A stretch of DNA of 64,000 bases. Origin: Mycetocola_A sp015752285. Its GTDB lineage: Bacteria > Actinomycetota > Actinomycetes > Actinomycetales > Microbacteriaceae. Positions 1 through 7,480 of the stretch are shown here, in pieces (position 1 is the first letter of the stretch; each line of letters begins with the position of its first letter). The DNA is taken from the NCBI RefSeq assembly GCF_015752285.1, contig NZ_JADOUY010000003.1, positions 248,001-312,000 on the forward strand, written 5' to 3'. Position numbers and translations under genes: made by a program. The notes under the pieces are model-generated. The model saw only the letters and a list, made by a program, of their open reading frames with translations, was not told the origin of the DNA and made no database searches.

Positions 1-976
1 CATCGACGGCCGGGATCTCCCAGGCGTCGGTTCCCGCCTCGATCGTCACCTCCGGGTAATCGTCGATCGACCAGGTCGGGTCGCCTGAGATGCGGTCATC
101 GATGACGATGCCGAAGGGGCATCCTGTCGGCTGGAGCACTTTCTGTTCGGTGCAGGCGTCGAGCTGGGCGTTCACCGCCTCCTGCGCCGCGGCGACGAAA
201 TCTTCGGTGGGAACGGCTGTCACGACCGCCTCGTGAACCCGGGCCGGCTGGTCGACGAGCACGGCATCCGCTTCGGACTCCAGGAGATCGCTTGTCGACT
301 CGAAGATGTACGCACCGGGGGTGAACACCTGCACGTTGACGATGTTGTCGAACGCCGGCGCCTGCTCGGTCGAGATGGCGCGGGTGTCGAGGTCGAATCC
401 GTTGACGCTGAATACCGTGGAGTGTTCGACGGCGAGGTTCACGACGGCGATCGGGCTCTCCTCGAACGACCAGGTGGGGATGAGGGGAAAACGGGTTCCG
501 GAACTCTTCACGAGAAAGGTGGACTCGCCGTAGGTTCCGTCGGACTCGTAGGAGTAGGTGACCGCGTGCACCCCGCCACCCTCGTCGGCGACCTCGACCT
601 CCGTGACTTCGGTCAGCTCAGGCAGCGCCGCTTTGCGGAGCAGCGCGTTGGAGCTTCCTTCAGGAAGACCGGATGCTTCGAGCTCGTCTTTGTCGAGAGC
701 GACGCCGGGGATGCCGAGAGCGCCGGCGGCATCCCGCGCCTGCAATTTGCTCAGATAGTTGCCGACGAACGCGCCCGCTCCGTAGACGTCACGGTTGAGC
801 GCACCGATGGCGGCGAACGCCGCGCCGATCAGCATCGCTCCGACAACGGCCCAGATGATCGTGGCCTTCGAGCGATCCGACATCGACGTGCGAGGCTCGG
901 GCGCGGGGGGCTCACTCCAGGTGCCCGCCGCTCCGGGCTGACCGGGCATCTGAATGGGGGTCTGGGGGGTGGTCAC
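1..976 (-). CDS. Membrane-anchored hypothetical protein, 3' end cut off
   Basis: The minus-strand frame stays open from a GTG at 976 to the window edge, giving 325 residues of an incomplete protein. Residues 1-35 are Pro/Gly-rich and cytoplasmic-like. One strong transmembrane helix follows at about residues 39-60 (WAVVGAMLIGAAFAAIGAL), and the rest looks extracytoplasmic. The exported part includes two cysteines near the cut end (DACTEQKVLQPTGCPFG) that could form a disulfide. I do not recognise a named domain; actinobacterial cell-envelope proteins with a short Pro-rich N-terminus and a single anchor look like this. It is divergent from the helicase gene. The start codon is the least certain part. 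Confidence 0.72.
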   Translation of the reverse strand, partial: MTTPQTPIQMPGQPGAAGTWSEPPAPEPRTSMSDRSKATIIWAVVGAMLIGAAFAAIGALNRDVYGAGAFVGNYLSKLQARDAAGALGIPGVALDKDELEASGLPEGSSNALLRKAALPELTEVTEVEVADEGGGVHAVTYSYESDGTYGESTFLVKSSGTRFPLIPTWSFEESPIAVVNLAVEHSTVFSVNGFDLDTRAISTEQAPAFDNIVNVQVFTPGAYIFESTSDLLESEADAVLVDQPARVHEAVVTAVPTEDFVAAAQEAVNAQLDACTEQKVLQPTGCPFGIVIDDRISGDPTWSIDDYPEVTIEAGTDAWEIPAVD

Positions 977-1113
977 GGAGCTATCCTATGGGGATCGTGC
1001 GGTTTCACCCGTCGGCGTGCCCTGTGGGAAGGGATGCCGGCTGTGAGGGATGCCGATGCTCGCGTCTCCGGCGAATACAGTTGAGTGTCCAGAGTTCCCC
1101 AGTGAAGGCATCC

Positions 1114-2424
1114 GTGACCAACCCCCAGCCGAAGATCGAGCTCTCTCGGGAGCAGCAGTCCGTCTTCGACCGTATTGAGAGCACCCGCGAGCACGTCTTC
1201 GTGACGGGACGCGCCGGGACGGGCAAGTCCACCCTGCTCAACCACCTGGCCTGGCACACCGAAAAGCAGATCGTCATCTGCGCTCCGACCGGCGTCGCTG
1301 CGCTGAACGTCGGCGGCCAGACCATCCATTCGTTGTTCCGGTTGCCCATCGGGCTGATCGCCGACCACGACATCGACCAGAACGACCAGGTCAAGAAGTT
1401 GCTCAACACGATCGACACGCTCGTCATCGACGAGGTCTCGATGGTCAACGCCGACCTTCTGGACGCCATCGACCGCAGCCTGAGGCAGGCCAGGCAGCGC
1501 AGGCATGAGCCGTTCGGAGGGGTGCAGGTCGTGCTCTTCGGCGACCCGTACCAGCTGGCACCGGTGCCTGGGCAGGGCGAGGAACGCAACTACATCCAGG
1601 ACACCTATCGCTCGTTCTGGTTCTTCGACGCGAAGGTGTGGCAGGAGACGCCGCTCGGCATCATCGAACTCACCGAGATCCACCGGCAGTCGGATGCCGA
1701 CTTCAAGTACATGCTCAACGCGGTGCGTCACGGGCAGGTCACCGCTGAGATCGCCGGGGTCCTCAACTCGATGGGTGCCCGCACGCCACCGGACGACGGC
1801 ACGATCACACTCGCCACCCGGAATGACATCGTCAACCGGATCAATGCGGCCGCGCTCGCGAAGCTGCCCGGGCGGGTGCTGAAAGCGAATGCCGAGGTGA
1901 GCGGAGACTTCGGCAAGGGAGCGTACCCGGCAGACGAGACGCTCGAGCTCAAGGTGGGCGCGCAGGTGATGTTTCTCCGCAACGACACCGGCGGGGGCGG
2001 CGAAGGCCAGCGCTGGGTCAACGGAACGATCGGGCGGGTGACGAAGATCGACGCCAACGTGTTCGTCGAGATCGATGGCGAAATCGTCGAGGTCGAGCCG
2101 GTCGTCTGGGAGAAATACCGCTACAGCTACATCGCCGCCACGAAACAGCTCAAGAAGGACATCGTCGCCGAGTTCACCCAGTTCCCGCTCCGGCTGGCCT
2201 GGGCCGTCACCATTCACAAGTCGCAAGGCAAGACCTACGACAAGGCCATCGTCGACCTCGGCTCACGGGCGTTCAGTCCCGGGCAGACCTACGTCGCACT
2301 CAGCAGGCTCACGTCGATCGAGGGGCTGTACCTCTCCCGCCCGCTGCGGCCGAGCGACATCCTCGTCGACCCGGATGTCGAGCGGTTCATGAGGTTCGAC
2401 CGGCCGGGAGCGCTGCCCACATAG
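1114..2424 (+). CDS. PIF1/RecD-like superfamily 1 DNA helicase (AAA family ATPase)
   Basis: This is an ATP-dependent DNA helicase of the PIF1/RecD2 type, which unwinds 5'-tailed DNA in repair or recombination. Numbered from GTG 1114, Walker A is GRAGTGKST at residues 32-40. Walker B is VIDEVSM near residue 105. The C-terminal motifs V/VI are WAVTIHKSQGKTYD and YVALSRLTSIEGLYLSRPL. At about 436 residues it is a compact helicase core without the long N-terminal domains of RecD2. The frame is open upstream to an ATG at 988, but the Cys/Arg-rich extension does not look coding. GTG 1102 and GTG 1114 are the plausible starts, and neither has a clear Shine-Dalgarno sequence. Confidence 0.9.
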   Translation: MTNPQPKIELSREQQSVFDRIESTREHVFVTGRAGTGKSTLLNHLAWHTEKQIVICAPTGVAALNVGGQTIHSLFRLPIGLIADHDIDQNDQVKKLLNTIDTLVIDEVSMVNADLLDAIDRSLRQARQRRHEPFGGVQVVLFGDPYQLAPVPGQGEERNYIQDTYRSFWFFDAKVWQETPLGIIELTEIHRQSDADFKYMLNAVRHGQVTAEIAGVLNSMGARTPPDDGTITLATRNDIVNRINAAALAKLPGRVLKANAEVSGDFGKGAYPADETLELKVGAQVMFLRNDTGGGGEGQRWVNGTIGRVTKIDANVFVEIDGEIVEVEPVVWEKYRYSYIAATKQLKKDIVAEFTQFPLRLAWAVTIHKSQGKTYDKAIVDLGSRAFSPGQTYVALSRLTSIEGLYLSRPLRPSDILVDPDVERFMRFDRPGALPT

Positions 2425-2425
2425 T

Positions 2426-2484
2426 TCGAGACTGCAGTAGTGGCTGAAAGATCATGCGTTTTCACGCCACTACTGCGGTTTCGA
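2426..2484. terminator. Long hairpin between convergent genes, probable bidirectional terminator
   Basis: The 71 bases between the stop codons of two convergent genes are almost filled by one palindrome. The arms are about 24 bases with a perfect GCAGTAGTGGC/GCCACTACTGC core, two G:T pairs, one bulged base and a loop of about nine bases. There is no T-tract on either side, so it is either a GC-type bidirectional terminator or a copy of a dispersed palindromic element. Confidence 0.6.
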
Positions 2485-2495
2485 TGAGAGCACGG

Positions 2496-4190
2496 TCAGT
2501 CGTCGGCGAGCATCCGCTCCTTCACGTCCTTGCGCAGCACCTTGCCGATGAGCGAGCGTGGCAGGTCGTCGACCTGCACAATGCGCTTCGGGATCTTGTA
2601 GGCGGTCAGGCCGCGGCGGCAGAAGTCGCGGAGCGCGTTCTGATCGAACACGGCACCGTCGCGCAGCACAACGGCAGCAGCCACGTCTTCTCCACCGCTC
2701 TCGCGGGGGAGTCCGACGACGGCGGCCTCTCGCACATCCGGGTGGCCGATGAGTGTGTTCTCGACCTCGGTCGGTGACACGTTGAATCCACCGGTGACGA
2801 TGAGCTCTTTCACCCGGTCGACGACGGTGACGAAGCCGTCCGCCGCAACTTCGACGATGTCTCCGGTGCGGAGCCAGCCGCCGGGCAGCAGTGCCGCCGC
2901 GGTGTCTTCGGGTCGTTTCCAGTAACCGGAGAACACCTGTGGACCTCGGATGAGCAGTTCCCCCGACTCTCCGGGGCCGCGATCGGCTTCCGGGTCCTCA
3001 GGATCGACCACACGGATCTCGGTGCTGGGGAACGGTACGCCGACGGTGCCGGGCCTCCGTGACGGGCCGATGGGGTTACCGAGGGCGACCGGTGAGGTCT
3101 CGGTCATCCCGTAACCCTCAACGAGCAGGCCGCCGGTCGCGGACTCCCAGCGTTCGACGATCGGCACCGGAAGGCTCATCGCACCTGAGATGGCGAAACG
3201 GATGCCTGACAGGTCGACTTTGCGGCGTTCAGCGGAGCGAGCGAGGGCCTCGTAGATCGGCGGAACGGCAGGCAGGAACGTCGCCGGTGTCTTCGCGAAT
3301 GCGGCGAGGACGAGGTCGACGTCGAATTTCGGGAACAGCACCACGGTGGCGCCGATGCTCATCGCGAACGTCAGGCACAGGGTCATACCGTAGGCGTGGA
3401 ACAGCGGTAGGACCGCGTAGAAAACCTCTCCACCCTCGGAGAGGCCTGGCACCCATGCACGCCCCTGCTCGGCGTTCGCCCGCAGGTTGACGTGGCTGAG
3501 CATGACCCCCTTGGGGTTGCCGGTCGTTCCGCTCGTGTACTGGATGAGAGCCAGGTCGTTGACGTCGGGGCGCTCGTGCTTGGCACGGAGGCGGCCGTGC
3601 GACAGCAGCGATTCCCAGCTCGTCGTCCCGCGTACCGGCGAACCCGTGGTCAGTGCCTGCCGTGACGTGCGGGCTTTGGTGACGGGCAGCCGCAGGGCCA
3701 CCCGGGTGGCGAATGGCATCGACCTCGTCACGTCGACCGAGATGACGGCGTCGAGCGGGATGTCTGACGGGAAGTCGGTGATCATGCCGGCCACCTTGTC
3801 CCAGGCGATGACGACGCGGGCGCCGTGATCCTCGAACTGGTGCCGCAACTCGCGTGCCGTGTAGAGCGGATTGTGCTCGACGACGACGGCCCCGAGCCGG
3901 AGGGCGGCGTAGAAAGCGACGACGTGCTGCGGGCAGTTCGGCAGGACGAGGGCGACCCGGTCACCCTTCGTCACTCCGAGGCGGCGGAGTCCCTCCGCTG
4001 CCCGCTCGATCTGCTCACCGAGTTCACCGTAGCTGGTCTCACTTCCGAAGAACTGCAACGCCGGCTGCCGGCTGAACCGTGCGACGGCATCCTCGACCAT
4101 GTCGACGAGAGAACCGGTCGGCGTCTCGATCTCGTGCGGGACGCCAGGCGCATACGCCTCGAGCCACGGTTTTGTGGACAGATCGCTCAC
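2496..4190 (-). CDS. Long-chain fatty-acid--CoA ligase (acyl-CoA synthetase)
   Basis: This enzyme activates fatty acids to acyl-CoA through an acyl-adenylate. The 564-residue protein has all the ANL-family signatures. The AMP-binding P-loop is YTSGTTGNPKGVMLSH at about residues 217-232. The A5 motif is YGMTETSP, and the hinge region reads RTGDIVEVAADGFVTVVDR. The catalytic lysine near the C-terminus lies in SLIGKVLRKD. Length is normal for FadD-type enzymes. It lies 47 bases downstream of the heme oxygenase gene on the same strand, but a functional link is not obvious. The true substrate (long-chain, medium-chain or aryl acid) cannot be read from sequence alone. Confidence 0.93.
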   Translation of the reverse strand: MSDLSTKPWLEAYAPGVPHEIETPTGSLVDMVEDAVARFSRQPALQFFGSETSYGELGEQIERAAEGLRRLGVTKGDRVALVLPNCPQHVVAFYAALRLGAVVVEHNPLYTARELRHQFEDHGARVVIAWDKVAGMITDFPSDIPLDAVISVDVTRSMPFATRVALRLPVTKARTSRQALTTGSPVRGTTSWESLLSHGRLRAKHERPDVNDLALIQYTSGTTGNPKGVMLSHVNLRANAEQGRAWVPGLSEGGEVFYAVLPLFHAYGMTLCLTFAMSIGATVVLFPKFDVDLVLAAFAKTPATFLPAVPPIYEALARSAERRKVDLSGIRFAISGAMSLPVPIVERWESATGGLLVEGYGMTETSPVALGNPIGPSRRPGTVGVPFPSTEIRVVDPEDPEADRGPGESGELLIRGPQVFSGYWKRPEDTAAALLPGGWLRTGDIVEVAADGFVTVVDRVKELIVTGGFNVSPTEVENTLIGHPDVREAAVVGLPRESGGEDVAAAVVLRDGAVFDQNALRDFCRRGLTAYKIPKRIVQVDDLPRSLIGKVLRKDVKERMLADD

Positions 4191-4237
4191 ATCGCTCCTT
4201 CGGATTCTGACGGCGCGGAACGGATGCGCCGCGAGGG

Positions 4238-4891
4238 TTACGCGACCGACTGGGCCTTTGCCCGAGCCAGGTCGTCGAACAGGTCGGTATTGAAACGGTA
4301 CGCCACGAGCACCTCATCGATCACCCGCGCGCGTTCCGCGTCGTCCCAGGGGACGGCATCCAGCTGGTGACGGTAGGTGTCCTTGAATTCCTTCGGCTTC
4401 GCGATGTCGGCGAAGAGGTAGAACCCGACTCCGTTGGTCTCGAACCCGAACTGACGCTGCATGATCGTGCGGATGATCTGCCCGCCGGACAGGTCGCCGA
4501 GGTACCGGGTGTAATGGTGGGCGACGAAGCCACCGGCCCACGTCGCGCCGACCTCGCGGATGCGTGTCACGTACGCGGCTGTCGTCGGAAGCGGGCCGAT
4601 GGACGTCCGCCAGGCCGGACCGACCAGGTAGCGCAGGTCTTCCTCGATGGCGGGGAGACGCGTCAACTTGTCTGAGATGAACATCGCAGCGACCGGGTCG
4701 TTCCTCATGCGGTCTGCAGCGGCCTCGATGGCTTCGTAGATGAAATAGTGCTGAGCGACGAGAGCGATGTAGTCGTCCCGCGACCCTTTTCCGGTCATCA
4801 GGTCGCCCATGAAATCGGCGCCTTCACTCTCGGAGTGGCTGGTCCGGGTGCGTTCCCGGAGTTCCTGCGAGAAGGGGATGAGGTTCGACAT
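4238..4891 (-). CDS. hmuO: Biliverdin-producing heme oxygenase
   Basis: Heme oxygenase opens the heme ring to biliverdin, CO and free iron, letting the cell use heme as an iron source. The 217-residue length matches bacterial HmuO. The proximal heme ligand is His19 in RTSHSESEG. The distal-helix GDLSGG motif is seen around residues 132-137 (YLGDLSGGQIIRTI). The start is ATG 4891. An IdeR/DtxR-like box overlapping a -10 element lies just upstream, so iron-dependent repression is expected. No heme importer genes are adjacent. Confidence 0.95.
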   Translation of the reverse strand: MSNLIPFSQELRERTRTSHSESEGADFMGDLMTGKGSRDDYIALVAQHYFIYEAIEAAADRMRNDPVAAMFISDKLTRLPAIEEDLRYLVGPAWRTSIGPLPTTAAYVTRIREVGATWAGGFVAHHYTRYLGDLSGGQIIRTIMQRQFGFETNGVGFYLFADIAKPKEFKDTYRHQLDAVPWDDAERARVIDEVLVAYRFNTDLFDDLARAKAQSVA

Positions 4892-4904
4892 CGGGCTCCG
4901 TCAG

Positions 4905-4928
4905 TCGGGTTAGGGTGCCCTTAGTATA
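4905..4928 (-). promoter_or_regulatory. IdeR/DtxR-like iron box overlapping the heme oxygenase -10
   Basis: On the minus strand the 19 bases from 4923 to 4905 match the DtxR/IdeR consensus TTAGGTTAGCCTAACCTAA at 13 positions by eye, including the CCTAACC half. A TATACT hexamer (4928-4923), one base from TATAAT, abuts the box. The hmuO ATG follows 14 bases after the box. This arrangement is typical of iron-repressed genes. Confidence 0.7.
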
Positions 4929-4953
4929 GTCCGCTTCGTCTGGACCGCGGAGG

Positions 4954-5520
4954 TCAATGTCCCTGATGTGCCGGGGTGTCGTCCGACGGCGACGGCGTCT
5001 TGTCCACGACTGTCGTCGTTCCATGCTCGCCGTGGGGCACGGCCGCGGTTCCGGCTTTCGTGCCGGCAAGAGCCGGGGTGACAAGACCGGCGACGAGGAG
5101 TGAACCCGCCAGCATGCCTAGCAGGTAGCGGCCTGGTCTCGCCGGTGTGGTCGCATCCTGGCCGGAGACGGAACGACGGCGGGATGCCGCGAGGCTGAAG
5201 CCAATAAAGAGGCTCAACACCGTGGCCGCTGCCATCGGGCCGAACGGGAGCGCAGCGGTCATTCCCGTTCCGCTGAGCGCGATTGCTGCTGTCACGTCGA
5301 GTCCCCAGAGTGCGACGGGAACAAGAGACAGGGGGAAAGCTGCCAGCGGCAGGAGAATCCGACCGCTGGCGAGGATCGCGACCCCCCAGGCGAGTTCGGC
5401 GATGCCGAACCCGACCAGGAGAATCGCGGGTAAGAGAGGGGAGCCCGCTCCGACGGCGAGATGGACAAGGCCCACCCCCAGGCTCGCCAGGGCCATCACG
5501 CTTCGACTGCTGCCGTTCAC
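4954..5520 (-). CDS. Multi-pass membrane protein of unknown function with His-containing tail
   Basis: I do not recognise this 188-residue protein as a named family. It has about four predicted transmembrane helices in the first 110 residues, a short basic loop (SRRRS), and a fifth hydrophobic segment near residues 133-152 (YLLGMLAGSLLVAGLVTPAL). The tail ends with several His, Asp and Pro residues (HGEHG, HQGH) that could bind metal. The GTG start at 5520 is preceded by a strong GAGGGGAG. It lies 35 bases after the DUF4383 gene on the same strand, and the two are probably co-transcribed. Confidence 0.7.
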   Translation of the reverse strand: MNGSSRSVMALASLGVGLVHLAVGAGSPLLPAILLVGFGIAELAWGVAILASGRILLPLAAFPLSLVPVALWGLDVTAAIALSGTGMTAALPFGPMAAATVLSLFIGFSLAASRRRSVSGQDATTPARPGRYLLGMLAGSLLVAGLVTPALAGTKAGTAAVPHGEHGTTTVVDKTPSPSDDTPAHQGH

Positions 5521-5554
5521 GATAACTCCCCTCTCAGTCGATGTCTGTCAGGAC

Positions 5555-5968
5555 CTACGCGTGAGCGTTGCGGGTGCTGACGGACTTGTCTGCGGCCAGA
5601 CCGACTCCGAGAAGCACGATCGCGGAAGCGAGGTGCAGGAAGTGGTCGGCGGTGTTGAGGGCCAGGATGTTCAGCGCGGTTCCGACGAGGAAGAATCCGA
5701 CGATTCCGAGCAGAAGGTAGACGGCGCCAACGACCGTGTTGACGGACTTCGCAGCGGCGACGTTCGAGAGACCGGCGATGAGCAGCGCGGCACCGATGAG
5801 CAGGTGGGCCACGTTGTGCAGCGGGTTGACGGCGAACAAGCCGAGCAGAAGGTTACCTTCGGTCGCGATGAAGCTCACGCCGCCGGTGACGGCGAAGCCG
5901 AGAAGACCGACGAGAAGGTAAACGGCACCGAAGACGGTGGCGAGAAGGCGGTTAGGTGAAGTGCGCAT
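5555..5968 (-). CDS. DUF4383 domain-containing membrane protein
   Basis: This is a 137-residue membrane protein with four hydrophobic helices. The pattern FGAVYLLVGLLGF followed by NPLHNVAHLLIG and a second half with NTADHFLHLASA is characteristic of DUF4383 proteins, whose function is unknown. The ATG at 5968 was chosen over an in-frame upstream start at 6028 because GGAGGAA sits ten bases ahead of it and the hydrophobic domain starts at once. It probably forms an operon with the membrane gene downstream. Confidence 0.88.
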   Translation of the reverse strand: MRTSPNRLLATVFGAVYLLVGLLGFAVTGGVSFIATEGNLLLGLFAVNPLHNVAHLLIGAALLIAGLSNVAAAKSVNTVVGAVYLLLGIVGFFLVGTALNILALNTADHFLHLASAIVLLGVGLAADKSVSTRNAHA

Positions 5969-6072
5969 GATGGGGGTTCCTCCAGATAGTCCGTGCGACG
6001 GTCGCCGCACACTCATCGATTCGGACACCTCGCCACATCGGTTTGGTTCTGCGCGAATTCTTCCGGTTGCGA

Positions 6073-6375
6073 TCAGTGCGGCCGGGGCGTCACACCGAGC
6101 CGTTCGCAGGCGGCATCGTACAAAACCACAACTTCCCGACGGATGTCGGCTCGCTCGGTCACGGGGGCCGACCAGGGGATCATTGCCTCCGATGCACCGC
6201 CGGGCGATGTGACCAGCCAGGTTCCGCCGTTCCGATTGAGACCGGTCATCGTCGCCGTCTCCGCATCAGGGCTCACGAACGCCCGGGCGATGAGGAGGTT
6301 GTCGTCGGAATGGTCGCCGTTCATGTGCCGGAGCACCGCGTCGACGATCTCCTGGCTGAAGGGGGAGGGGCTCAT
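6073..6375 (-). CDS. DUF2470 domain-containing protein
   Basis: This 100-residue soluble protein has the DUF2470 pattern: RHMNGDHSDDNLLIARAF near the N-terminus, then MTGLNRNGGTWLV. The domain is also found at the C-terminus of heme-utilisation proteins of the HugZ type and contains a conserved His/Asp cluster. Here it stands alone. The ATG at 6375 fits the domain start; the frame continues upstream to 6570 but that part overlaps the start region of the divergent oxidoreductase and looks non-coding. The heme oxygenase gene 1.2 kb away makes a heme link tempting but unproven. Confidence 0.85.
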   Translation of the reverse strand: MSPSPFSQEIVDAVLRHMNGDHSDDNLLIARAFVSPDAETATMTGLNRNGGTWLVTSPGGASEAMIPWSAPVTERADIRREVVVLYDAACERLGVTPRPH

Positions 6376-6502
6376 CGTCTCATTGGAGCGCCTCCGCGGC
6401 CTTCGTGTCAATCTGCCGCTACCACGGGCGGCGCCCGCCTCGCGAGGGGTAGAGAGGGCGAGGGGTGGATGCCTAGGCTCGGCACAGACCGGAAGGGTAC
6501 GA

Positions 6503-7480
6503 ATGACGATCATCGGCTTCCACGCCTCGCACGAACAGGTCCATCCCCGCCAGCTGCTCGACGCGGTCATCCGCGCTGAAGCGGCGGGATTCCAGGCAGC
6601 GATGTGCTCCGATCACTTCGCTCCGTGGAGTGAGAGGCAGGGGCATTCGGCGTTCGCGTGGTCCTGGCTCGGAGCGGCGCTGCAGGCCACGTCGCTGCGA
6701 CTCGGCGTCGTCAACGCCCCCGGTCAGCGATACCACCCGGCGATCATCGCGCAGGCCGCCGCCACGCTTTCCGCCATGTACCCGGACCGGTTCTGGGCGG
6801 CGCTCGGCTCGGGTGAGGCGGCGAATGAGCACATCACCGGTGGCGGCTGGCCGTCGAAGGCTGTGCGCAACGCTCGGCTGGAGGAGAGCGTCGACGTGAT
6901 GCGCCGGCTCCTCGCCGGTGAAGAAGTCAGCACCGATGGTGAGATCCGGGTCGACCGGGCTCGGCTGTGGACGCGGCCGGATACGCCGCCACCGCTGCTC
7001 GCCGCAGCAGTGAGCCCGGCAACCGCGGCCTGGGCTGCTGGCTGGGCGGACGGTCTGGCGACCGTCGCCCAGGCGCCTGACGACCTTCGCCGGATGATCG
7101 ACGCCTACCGCGGGGCGGGCGGGAGCGGGCCTCTCGTGCTGCAGGTGCACATCAGTTACGCAGGCACTGACGACGCGGCGCTCGCCATCGCCCACGACCA
7201 GTGGAGGACCAATGTGTTCTCGCCGCCGGTGTGCTGGGATCTCGACACGCCTGAGGCCTTCGATGAGGCTGCGAAGCATGTCACTCCCGACGACATGCAC
7301 TCCACCGTGCTCATCAGCTCCGATCCGGCGTGGCACGCCGAGAAACTGGCCGGTTTCTTCGATCTCGGCTTCGACGAGATCTACCTGCACCATGTCGGTG
7401 TCGAACAGTCGGAGTTCGTAGACGTCTTCGGCGACCGGGTGCTTCCGCAATTCGCCGGGCGGGCGGAGGCCGGCGCATGA
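6503..7480 (+). CDS. LLM-class flavin oxidoreductase (probable non-F420 flavinoid type)
   Basis: This is a 325-residue TIM-barrel luciferase-like monooxygenase-fold enzyme. Motifs include AAMCSDHFAPWSERQGHSAF at the cofactor end of the barrel and ALGSGEAANEHITG, close to those of F420-dependent glucose-6-phosphate dehydrogenases. I believe it belongs to the subgroup thought to use flavin rather than F420, which typically sits beside a trehalose-synthase-like GH13 gene, as here. The start is ATG 6503 with GGAAGGG in front; the frame is open further upstream but the extension overlaps the divergent DUF2470 gene. Its stop overlaps the next start (ATGA), indicating translational coupling. Confidence 0.85.
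   Translation: MTIIGFHASHEQVHPRQLLDAVIRAEAAGFQAAMCSDHFAPWSERQGHSAFAWSWLGAALQATSLRLGVVNAPGQRYHPAIIAQAAATLSAMYPDRFWAALGSGEAANEHITGGGWPSKAVRNARLEESVDVMRRLLAGEEVSTDGEIRVDRARLWTRPDTPPPLLAAAVSPATAAWAAGWADGLATVAQAPDDLRRMIDAYRGAGGSGPLVLQVHISYAGTDDAALAIAHDQWRTNVFSPPVCWDLDTPEAFDEAAKHVTPDDMHSTVLISSDPAWHAEKLAGFFDLGFDEIYLHHVGVEQSEFVDVFGDRVLPQFAGRAEAGA

Noticed and set aside
973..2226. Long minus-strand reading frame opposite the helicase gene
   Set aside because: It lies wholly antisense to a clear PIF1-like helicase. Its protein has no recognisable motif and is rich in Arg/Asp/Val as expected of a GC-rich shadow.
5147..5959. Plus-strand reading frame opposite the two small membrane genes
   Set aside because: The minus strand encodes hydrophobic proteins with good ribosome sites, one a DUF4383 member. 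The plus frame has no domain and no start context.
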